From Akkermansia muciniphila (GTDB lineage Bacteria > Verrucomicrobiota > Verrucomicrobiia > Verrucomicrobiales > Akkermansiaceae), in contig CALPMD020000101.1 of the NCBI GenBank assembly GCA_943324575.2, positions 1 to 5,648 on the forward strand: DNA of 5,648 nt, written 5' to 3'. The notes under the pieces were generated by a model. The model saw only the letters and a program-made list of their open reading frames with translations, was not told the DNA's origin and made no database searches. This document shows positions 1-4,568 of the stretch, in pieces. Each line of letters begins with the position of its first letter. Position 1 is the first letter of the stretch. The position numbers and the translations under genes were made by a program.

Positions 1-3
1 CCG

Positions 4-768
4 ATGCACAATCCTGGCTCGACCTGTTCCAATCCCGAAACTGCCGTTCTCTTTGCCAACGGACTTCGCAAGTCCTACGGCTCCCGTCCCGTGGTGGATG
101 GCGTCTCCATCACCGTCCAACCCCGGGAAATCGTCGGCCTGCTCGGCCCGAATGGCGCGGGCAAAACCACCTCGTTCTACATGATCGCCGGACTCGTTCC
201 CGCCGACGCGGGGACGGTGCACTTCAACGGCCACGATTTATCGCACATGCCCATGCACCGCCGCGCCCGCCTCGGGCTCGGCTATCTGCCGCAGGAAGAA
301 TCGATTTTTCGCAAGCTTTCGGTGATCGATAACTTGCTGGCGATTCTCGAGACGCGACCCAACCTCAGCCGCGCCGATCGCCTCGACCGCGCACACGATC
401 TGCTGGCGCGCTTCAATATCACCAGGCTGGAAAAGTCGTTGGCCATCACGCTTTCCGGCGGGGAAAAGCGCCGCCTCGCGATCGCCCGTTCCCTTTGCTC
501 GGACCCGACCCTGCTGATGCTTGATGAACCCTTTGCCGGCATCGACCCCATCGCCGTCGAAGATATCCAACGGATTGTCCGCGAACTGAGGGATCGCGAC
601 GGATTGGCCATTTTGATCACCGACCATTCAGTCCGAGAAACCCTCAGCATCACCGATCGCGCCTTCCTCATCCATGATGGGCGGGTGATTTTGGAGGGAG
701 CCTCCCACGAGCTCGTCAATGACCCGATCGCCCGCAAGCACTACTTGGGCGAGGATTTCAAAATGTGA
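4..768 (+). CDS. lptB: LPS export ABC transporter ATP-binding protein LptB
   Basis: Cytoplasmic ATPase of the LptB2FG complex, which drives lipopolysaccharide out of the inner membrane along the Lpt bridge to the cell surface. All ABC nucleotide-binding motifs are visible in the 254-residue product: Walker A GPNGAGKTT (48-56), Q-loop in GYLPQEESIFRKLSV (93-107), signature LSGGEKRR (150-157), Walker B LLMLDEP (170-176), D-loop AGID (178-181) and switch His208 in ITDHSVRETL. The Q-loop segment and the C-terminal HYLGEDFKM are typical of LptB and separate it from the related branched-chain amino acid transporter ATPases. Length is close to the family's usual 240-250. The first ATG is three bases from the window edge, so a longer upstream start cannot be excluded; residues 1-15 look like a loosely conserved extension. 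The stop is followed by REP repeats, which probably shape the mRNA 3' end. Other lpt genes may lie upstream, outside the window. Confidence 0.95.
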   Translation: MHNPGSTCSNPETAVLFANGLRKSYGSRPVVDGVSITVQPREIVGLLGPNGAGKTTSFYMIAGLVPADAGTVHFNGHDLSHMPMHRRARLGLGYLPQEESIFRKLSVIDNLLAILETRPNLSRADRLDRAHDLLARFNITRLEKSLAITLSGGEKRRLAIARSLCSDPTLLMLDEPFAGIDPIAVEDIQRIVRELRDRDGLAILITDHSVRETLSITDRAFLIHDGRVILEGASHELVNDPIARKHYLGEDFKM

Positions 769-786
769 GATCACGTCCTGCGCCAT

Positions 787-806
787 GGAGTTCAAGCTTC
801 AGCTTG
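787..806 (+). repeat. REP-like unit R1 (CAAGCT/AGCTTG flavour)
   Basis: The 20-mer is GGAGTTCAAGCTTCAGCTTG: a GGAGTTCA head followed by a palindrome, CAAGCT-TC-AGCTTG. It starts 18 bp after the lptB stop. It pairs with R2 to make a long hairpin: GGAGTTCA (787-794) with 826-833, and GCTTCAGC (796-803) with 817-824, leaving a single A/G mismatch between the stems and a 13-nt loop. This hairpin at the 3' end of lptB could stabilise or end the transcript, but no T-run follows it. Confidence 0.85.
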
Positions 807-813
807 TATCCCG

Positions 814-833
814 CACGCTGAAGCGTGAACTCC
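814..833 (-). repeat. REP-like unit R2 (CACGCT/AGCGTG flavour)
   Basis: On the minus strand this reads GGAGTTCACGCTTCAGCGTG. It has the same head as R1 and a palindrome of the second flavour, CACGCT-TC-AGCGTG. R1 and R2 are head-out inverted partners 7 bp apart, the arrangement seen in bacterial interspersed mosaic elements. The stem changes between flavours are compensated (A-T in one, C-G in the other), so the fold is kept. Confidence 0.85.
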
Positions 834-844
834 TTAAAAGCGCA

Positions 845-864
845 GGAGTCCAAGCTTCAGCTTG
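845..864 (+). repeat. REP-like unit R3, outer left copy
   Basis: The 20-mer is GGAGTCCAAGCTTCAGCTTG, identical over all 20 bases to the reverse complement of R6 (1550-1569). R3 and R6 therefore form an exact inverted pair around the transposase gene. R3 ends 31 bp before the transposase start codon and lies in its 5' leader. Confidence 0.85.
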
Positions 865-895
865 TCCCCCCCCGGCAAGGTGCTAGAATGATGCA

Positions 896-1492
896 ATGTA
901 TTACTGGCGAAAACTCACCGAAGAGCAACGCCGCCACACCCTCGCTCAGCGCAAACTCCAGTGTCGCCCGTGGCACAGTCCGGCCCACACATCACAGGCC
1001 AGGGGGCTTTATCTAATCACCGCGACTTGTTACGAGCACAAGGCGTGGATCGGGACCTCCGAGGAGCGCATGGACAGCTTTGCCGACGACCTGCTCGCCG
1101 CTTTGCAAGCCCACACATCCCGCATTGATGCATGGGCGATTCTGCACAATCACTATCACGCGGTCGTTCTGACCGAAGCGTTTCCCGCACTGCTTCACGA
1201 GCTGGGGCAGCTTCATGGCCGGAGTTCCTTCCAGTGGAATCGGGAAGACAGCGCGCGCGGGCGCAAGGTTTGGTTCAACCTGTTGGAGCGCGCCATCACC
1301 GGCGATGCTCACCACGTGAGGGCGATTCACTACGTCCATCATAACCCGGTAAAGCACGGCCTGGTCAAAAAGTGGGACCAATGGAAATGGTCCAGCGCCG
1401 CTGACTATCTCCGCGCTATCGGCCGCACCGAGGCCGAGCGGCGCTGGCGGGAATATCCGTTGCTGGATTTCGGCCGGGGGTGGGACGATTGA
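896..1492 (+). CDS. REP-associated tyrosine transposase (RAYT), Y1/HUH family
   Basis: This is a single-strand DNA transposase of the Y1_Tnp (IS200-like) superfamily, REP-associated branch. The catalytic set is intact in the 198-residue product: the HUH pair is His86-Tyr87-His88 in AWAILHNHYHAVV (79-91), and the nucleophile is most likely Tyr146 in HYVHHNPVKHGLV (145-157), aligned by eye with the equivalent tyrosine of the Escherichia coli RAYT. A trailing WKWSSAADY block (163-171) is also family-typical. The N-terminus, with YYWRKLTEEQRRH and RPWHSPAH, is a leader seen in many RAYTs. The usual MPNHYH reads LHNHYH here, with the metal ligands kept. Only the ATG at 896 is in frame near the front; ATGs at 888 and 891 are in another frame. 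An AAGGTG at 877-882 is a possible but distant ribosome site. The stop codon directly abuts REP R4. Base composition resembles the neighbours, so there is no sign of very recent arrival. Confidence 0.9.
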   Translation: MYYWRKLTEEQRRHTLAQRKLQCRPWHSPAHTSQARGLYLITATCYEHKAWIGTSEERMDSFADDLLAALQAHTSRIDAWAILHNHYHAVVLTEAFPALLHELGQLHGRSSFQWNREDSARGRKVWFNLLERAITGDAHHVRAIHYVHHNPVKHGLVKKWDQWKWSSAADYLRAIGRTEAERRWREYPLLDFGRGWDD

Positions 1493-1512
1493 GGAGTTCA
1501 CGCTTTAGCGTG
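1493..1512 (+). repeat. REP-like unit R4, abutting the RAYT stop codon
   Basis: The 20-mer is GGAGTTCACGCTTTAGCGTG, with palindrome CACGCT-TT-AGCGTG. It begins at the base immediately after the TGA stop (1490-1492) of the transposase gene. It is identical to R5 and differs from the R2 sequence at one loop base (T for C). Confidence 0.85.
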
Positions 1513-1523
1513 GAGGCTTTGCG

Positions 1524-1543
1524 GGAGTTCACGCTTTAGCGTG
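1524..1543 (+). repeat. REP-like unit R5, direct copy of R4
   Basis: Identical over 20 bases to R4 and in the same orientation, with starts 31 bp apart. Together with R6 on the opposite strand it can form an imperfect long hairpin: heads GGAGTTCA and TGGACTCC, with one non-Watson-Crick position. Confidence 0.85.
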
Positions 1544-1549
1544 TGGATG

Positions 1550-1569
1550 CAAGCTGAAGCTTGGACTCC
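1550..1569 (-). repeat. REP-like unit R6, outer right copy
   Basis: On the minus strand this reads GGAGTCCAAGCTTCAGCTTG, an exact inverted match to R3. It closes the REP/RAYT block 62 bp before the mpl start codon, so any mpl promoter must lie in or beyond these repeats. Confidence 0.85.
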
Positions 1570-1631
1570 CAGAATCCGCCATATTCCAGATTGGCAGGGC
1601 GGGATTTACGGCGTAGGTTGCTCGCCACCCC

Positions 1632-3017
1632 ATGTCGCAAAAGACTCGTTTCCATTTCACCGGCATTTGTGGCACCGCCATGGGTGCGGTCGCCGCCGCT
1701 ATGAAACAACGCGGTTTCACCGTCACCGGCTCTGACGCTAACGTCTATCCGCCGATGTCGGACTTCCTGCGCGGCCAAGGCATCACGCTGACGGAAGGCT
1801 ACCGCGAGGAAAACATCCCCGCCGACACGGACGTGGTCATCATCGGCAACGCGATTTCCCGCGGCAACCCGGAGGCAGAGGCCACGCTCGACCGCAAGCT
1901 GCTCTACCATTCCCTGCCCGAGGTGCTGAAAGAGTTTTTCCTGCGGGGCAAACGCAACTTCGTCGTCTCCGGGACGCACGGCAAGACGACCACCTCGTCG
2001 ATGCTGGCGTGGATCTTCCGCCACGCGGGCCGCGATCCCGGCTTCATGATCGGCGGGCTGCCGAAAAACCTCGGCTGCGGCGCGCACTTCACCGACTCGG
2101 AAATCAACGTGCTGGAGGGCGACGAGTACGACACCGCGTTTTTCGACAAGCGCTCGAAGTTCCTCCACTACCTGCCTGAGTGCTTGATCGTCAACAACGT
2201 CGAATTCGACCACGCCGACATCTACGGCTCGCTCGACGAGATCAAACTCACCTTCCGCCGCCTGCTCAACATCGTCCCGCGCGGCGGCTGCGCCTACATC
2301 AATGGCGACGAGCCAAACTGCCTCGACGTCGCCACCGGCGCGCCCTGCCCCGTGACCACCGTCGGCTTTGGCGAGAACTGCACGCTGCGCATCGAAAACC
2401 TCGCATACGAAACCGAGTGCAGCCGCTTCACCCTCGGCGGCATCGCCTACATGGTGCCGATGACCGGCGATTTCAACGTCCGCAACGCCGCCATGGCCAT
2501 CGCCGCGGCGACTTTTTCGGGACTCAGCGCCGATGAGATCCGCAGCGGTCTGGAATCCTTCGACGGCATCGCCCGCCGCCAAGAACTGCGCGGCGAAGTG
2601 AACGGCATCAAAGTCATCGACGACTTCGCCCACCACCCGACGGCCATCCGCCTAGCGGTGCAAAGCCTGCGCCAGCGCCACCCCGGCTCCCGCCTGTGGG
2701 TCCTGTTCGAGCCGCGCTCCAACACCACCCGCCGCGCCGTTTTCCAAACCGAGCTGGCCGAAGCCCTCGCCGCCGCCGATTTTGCCGTCGTCGCCGCCAT
2801 GACCGATCTCCACAAGATCCCCGAGCACGACCGACTCAACCCCGACCAACTTTCCGCCGACATCGCCCGCCTCGGCGGCACCGGCTGGTACTTGCCCGAT
2901 GTCGAGACGATCATCGCCAAGGTCAAAGAGACCGTCCAGTCCGGCGACGTCATCGCCGTTCTCAGCAACGGCGGCTTCGATGGGATCCATCAGAAGCTCC
3001 TCACGGCCCTAGCCTGA
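1632..3017 (+). CDS. mpl: UDP-N-acetylmuramate:L-Ala-gamma-D-Glu-meso-DAP ligase (murein peptide ligase)
   Basis: Cytoplasmic ATP-dependent ligase of peptidoglycan recycling. It joins the recovered tripeptide L-Ala-gamma-D-Glu-meso-DAP to UDP-MurNAc, bypassing MurC, MurD and MurE. The 461-residue product has the three Mur-ligase domains in order. The N-terminal UDP-binding part has HFTGICGTAMG (8-18) and TGSDANVYPPMS (32-43). The central ATPase has P-loop GTHGKTTT (114-121), EGDEYDTAFFDKRSKF (162-177) and NNVEFDHADIY (188-198). The C-terminal domain has DDFAHHPTA (330-338), EPRSNTTRR (360-368) and SNGGFDGIHQKLL (445-457). The DEYD...FFDKRSKF and SNVYPPMS-like blocks are Mpl hallmarks that exclude MurC. 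Length matches the family (about 450-460). The ATG at 1632 puts the glycine-rich motif at the normal distance. No convincing Shine-Dalgarno is present (AGG at 1615-1617 is 14 bp away). A possible promoter, TTGGCA (1591-1596) with TAGGTT 17 bp on, is weak. A GC hairpin overlaps the stop. Confidence 0.95.
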   Translation: MSQKTRFHFTGICGTAMGAVAAAMKQRGFTVTGSDANVYPPMSDFLRGQGITLTEGYREENIPADTDVVIIGNAISRGNPEAEATLDRKLLYHSLPEVLKEFFLRGKRNFVVSGTHGKTTTSSMLAWIFRHAGRDPGFMIGGLPKNLGCGAHFTDSEINVLEGDEYDTAFFDKRSKFLHYLPECLIVNNVEFDHADIYGSLDEIKLTFRRLLNIVPRGGCAYINGDEPNCLDVATGAPCPVTTVGFGENCTLRIENLAYETECSRFTLGGIAYMVPMTGDFNVRNAAMAIAAATFSGLSADEIRSGLESFDGIARRQELRGEVNGIKVIDDFAHHPTAIRLAVQSLRQRHPGSRLWVLFEPRSNTTRRAVFQTELAEALAAADFAVVAAMTDLHKIPEHDRLNPDQLSADIARLGGTGWYLPDVETIIAKVKETVQSGDVIAVLSNGGFDGIHQKLLTALA

Positions 3018-3037
3018 GCCCGCCGCGCGGCTGGGCT
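3017..3037 (+). terminator. GC-rich hairpin at the mpl stop codon
   Basis: AGCCC (3017-3021) pairs with GGGCT (3033-3037) and GCC (3022-3024) with GGC (3029-3031). The loop is GCGC and T3032 is bulged. The stem begins at the last base of the mpl stop codon. It is followed by GATAAAGC rather than a T-run, so it is not a standard intrinsic terminator. It may act as a 3'-end stabiliser or as part of a T-less terminator. Confidence 0.4.
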
Positions 3038-3059
3038 GATAAAGCAAACTCATGGATCA

Positions 3060-3339
3060 TGATAGGAAATCTATGAGAAGAATTGCGAATCTAACTTAAT
3101 GGGATGGTAATCCAATGAGATAAAATGGCAATCTAATGTGGTGGAATGGGAATCCAATAAAATGGAATGGGAATCTAATAAGATAGAATGAGAATCTAAT
3201 GAGTCGGAATGAGAATCCAATAAGATGGAATGAGAATCAAATAAGATAGAATGGGAATCCAATAAAATAGAATAAGAATCCAATGGGATGTAATGGGAAA
3301 CCAATGAGAAGGAATGGGAATCCAATGTAGTTAAATCGC
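3060..3339 (+). repeat. 21-bp tandem repeat tract, left arm (about 13 units)
   Basis: A strictly 21-bp periodic repeat whose consensus is GAATGGGAATCCAATAAGAT followed by A or G. Well-kept units start at 3102, 3123, 3144, 3165, 3186, 3207, 3228, 3249, 3270, 3291 and 3312. Degenerate units start at 3060 and 3081, and a decayed one is at 3333. No insertion or deletion breaks the register, while single substitutions are common. The plus strand is strongly purine-rich and the tract is AT-rich, in sharp contrast to the GC-rich genes on both sides. It lies downstream of mpl and stays non-coding on the plus strand. I do not recognise the family. Two helical turns per unit and seven codons per unit both fit 21 bp; neither is shown to matter. 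Confidence 0.9.
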
Positions 3340-3357
3340 AATACAACCCATTGTATT
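3340..3357. repeat. Hairpin at the centre of the inverted 21-bp tracts
   Basis: AATACAA (3340-3346) and TTGTATT (3351-3357) are perfect inverted 7-mers around a CCCA loop (3347-3350). They sit exactly where the repeat tract changes orientation, so they form the apex of the larger dyad. Confidence 0.7.
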
Positions 3358-3359
3358 TG

Positions 3360-3443
3360 TATTCCATCTTATTAAGATATCATTCCATCTTATCAGATTC
3401 CCATTCCATCTCATTGAATTCCCATTCTTCTTATTCCAATACA
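3360..3443 (-). repeat. 21-bp tandem repeat tract, right arm, inverted (about 4 units)
   Basis: The same repeat as the left arm but on the opposite strand: units at 3360-3380, 3381-3401, 3402-3422 and a decayed one at 3423-3443. Reverse-complemented, 3402-3422 matches the left-arm unit 3144-3164 at 18 of 21 positions, and 3381-3401 matches 3165-3185 at 19 of 21. In the direction of rnc transcription the tract again reads as the purine-rich form, so both convergent genes are followed by the same sense of the repeat. Confidence 0.85.
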
Positions 3444-3466
3444 AATCTCCCATCGTTAGAATCTTC

Positions 3467-3481
3467 GCGGCGCAACGCCGC
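3467..3481 (-). terminator. GC hairpin downstream of rnc
   Basis: GCGGCG (3467-3472) and CGCCGC (3476-3481) form a perfect 6-bp stem with a 3-nt loop, 56 bp beyond the rnc stop codon. On the rnc strand it is followed by GAAGATTC, with no T-run, so intrinsic termination is uncertain. The remaining sequence between 3482 and 3536 holds only short GC-rich palindromes (for example TTCGCGCGAA at 3496-3505) and no gene. Confidence 0.35.
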
Positions 3482-3536
3482 AATCCAGCCAACGCTTCGC
3501 GCGAACCATGCCCCCGTCGGGTACGCGACCGCGAAC

Positions 3537-4223
3537 TTAGACCTTCTCCCAAACGCGGGCACGCAGCGCTTCCGCAGCGGCACGGGCCTCGGCATCCTTT
3601 TTGCTTTTGCCTTTGCCCGCGGCGAGAACTTTCCCGCGCCACGAGACTTCCGACTGGAAAACCCGCCGGTGATCTGGGCCGCTTTCGCTGATGACTCGAT
3701 AAGCTGGCGCCTCACTGTGAATGGCTTGTAAGACTTCTTGCAGTTCTCCCTTCGGGTTGCGTTCATCAGGACTGATCGCCATTTGGCTGATCTCCGATTC
3801 GAAGAGGCGCAGGATCAACTCGCGCGCGGGAGCCAAACCGGAGTCCAGATAGACCGCGCCGATCAGCGACTCAAAAGCATCCGCCAGCGTGGATGCACGG
3901 CGGCGGCCGCCGGTGGCTTCTTCGCCCTTACCCAGTAGGACATAGTCACCCAACTGAATCGCCATCGCAAAATGGGCGAGTGCCCGGCGGGACACCACGC
4001 GCGAACGCAGCTTGGTGAGCTGCCCTTCGGGAAAATCCGGGAACATCTTGTACAGTTCCTCCGTCACCACCAGTTGCAGAACGGCGTCACCGAGGAACTC
4101 CATCCGCTGGTTGTCGAAATTCTGCTTCTGCGACTCGTACGCGAGGCTGGGATGCGTCATCGCCTCCGCCAACAACAGCGAATTCCGAAATTTGTAATGA
4201 ATCCTGCTTTCGAGTGTCTGCAT
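3537..4223 (-). CDS. rnc: Ribonuclease III
   Basis: Double-strand-specific endoribonuclease that processes rRNA precursors and structured mRNAs. The 228-residue product has the usual two parts. The catalytic RNase III domain (about 1-150) carries the signature NQRMEFLGDAVL (38-49) with acidic residues Glu42 and Asp46, and the second metal-binding pair Asp115 and Glu118 in LADAFESLIGAVYLD. The double-stranded RNA-binding domain (about 156-225) starts at NPKGELQEVLQ and ends with the GKGKSKKDAEARAAAEAL helix region that contacts RNA. Length matches the family (about 225-230). The ATG at 4223 is the natural start; only a GAG-containing stretch lies just upstream as a weak ribosome site. The gene is 65 bp downstream of tRNA-His on the same strand with no clear terminator between, so co-transcription is likely. 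It converges on mpl across the repeat tract. Confidence 0.95.
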   Translation of the reverse strand: MQTLESRIHYKFRNSLLLAEAMTHPSLAYESQKQNFDNQRMEFLGDAVLQLVVTEELYKMFPDFPEGQLTKLRSRVVSRRALAHFAMAIQLGDYVLLGKGEEATGGRRRASTLADAFESLIGAVYLDSGLAPARELILRLFESEISQMAISPDERNPKGELQEVLQAIHSEAPAYRVISESGPDHRRVFQSEVSWRGKVLAAGKGKSKKDAEARAAAEALRARVWEKV

Positions 4224-4288
4224 CAGTCTCGTGACTACGGTACCTTCTCACCCTTCCGAACTTCAAAGGAAGATCCGACTGGGAAAGA

Positions 4289-4365
4289 TGGGGTGATCGA
4301 CGGGACTCGAACCCGCGACAACCGGAATCACAATCCGGGGCTCTACCAACTGAGCTACGACCACC
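4289..4365 (-). tRNA. tRNA-His (anticodon GTG)
   Basis: A complete cloverleaf on the minus strand. The acceptor is GTGGTCG with CGATCAC (one G-T pair), D-stem GCTC/GAGC around AGTTGGTA, anticodon stem CCGGA/TCCGG with loop TTGTGAT (anticodon GTG), variable loop TTGTC, and T-arm GCGGG-TTCGAGT-CCCGT. The extra G at position -1 (plus-strand base 4365) faces C73, the identity feature of bacterial tRNA-His. The 3' CCA is encoded (4291-4289). Total length is 77 nt including G-1 and CCA. It is close to the E. coli tRNA-His sequence I know. It likely heads a transcript that continues into rnc. Confidence 0.97.
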
Positions 4366-4387
4366 ATTTCTGGTAGGGGGCGGGAGA

Positions 4388-4393
4388 ATTATC
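4388..4393 (-). promoter_or_regulatory. Candidate -10 box for tRNA-His (and rnc)
   Basis: On the minus strand GATAAT (4393 to 4388) matches the sigma-70 -10 consensus at five of six positions. It lies 22 bp before the tRNA 5' end, which would leave a leader of about 15 nt. The stretch after it is very C-rich (CTCCCGCCCCC), like the GC-rich discriminators of stable-RNA promoters. No good -35 box is visible about 17 bp upstream (CCCTTT there), so this is tentative. Confidence 0.4.
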
Positions 4394-4568
4394 CATCGCG
4401 GAGGTGTTGGAAAGGGAAAAATGAAACAAGATTCCACGGCCCGCGAATTTCCATCCCCGCATCCGCTCAATCCAGACTTGGCATCCCCGTTACCCAAGGC
4501 ATTCTCACCGCGACCCACGCCGCCTCCTTCGAGCTTACCACTTTCCTATATTAGCTTTTTCTGCACCC
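4394..4568. other. Divergent intergenic region between tRNA-His and tyrS
   Basis: I see no gene here. An AT-rich TATATT (4547-4552) on the plus strand could be a -10 box for tyrS, but no -35 match stands 17 bp upstream and the leader would be only about 10 nt. No T-box-like or other recognisable leader RNA is evident. An apparent minus-strand reading frame across this part translates the tRNA and is an artefact. Confidence 0.5.

Larger units (their letters stand above)
845..1569 (+). mobile_element. REP/RAYT element (REPtron-like), 725 bp between outer inverted REPs
   Basis: A single HUH transposase gene is bracketed by REP-like palindromes, with R3 on the left and R4, R5 and R6 on the right. 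The outermost copies R3 and R6 are exact 20-bp inverted repeats. A further inverted pair, R1/R2, lies just outside on the left. REP-associated tyrosine transposases are known to recognise REP hairpins and are usually single-copy, domesticated relatives of the IS200/IS605 transposases. Whether this unit moves as a whole or only mobilises REPs cannot be told here. No target-site duplication is evident, as expected for HUH enzymes. The boundaries given are the outer edges of R3 and R6 and are my choice. Confidence 0.75.

Noticed and set aside
825..1016. Plus-strand 63-residue open frame starting in the REP region
   Set aside because: It overlaps the RAYT gene in another frame, starts within a repeat and has no family features.
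1536..2636. Minus-strand 366-residue open frame
   Set aside because: Shadow of mpl on the opposite strand. It is long only because GC-rich codons leave few antisense stops, and it shows no recognisable domain.
3060..3443. CRISPR array
   Set aside because: Units are contiguous at 21 bp with no unique spacers, the orientation flips in the middle, and there are no cas genes in the window.
4260..4288. Intrinsic terminator between tRNA-His and rnc
   Set aside because: A short CTTCC/GGAAG stem with a 10-nt loop is possible on the minus strand, but it is weak and has no T-run.
3972..4376. Plus-strand 134-residue open frame ending in GTRTRDNRNHNPGLYQLSYDH
   Set aside because: The C-terminal part is the antisense translation of tRNA-His, a well-known false protein, and the rest is antisense to rnc.
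4087..4518. Minus-strand 143-residue open frame containing GGRSSVGRAPDCDSGCRGFESRRSPH
   Set aside because: That stretch is the sense translation of the tRNA, and the remainder overlaps rnc and the intergenic region in the wrong frame.
4366..4568. T-box or other tRNA-sensing leader for tyrS
   Set aside because: I found no T-box sequence, specifier loop or antiterminator stem, and the likely leader is too short.
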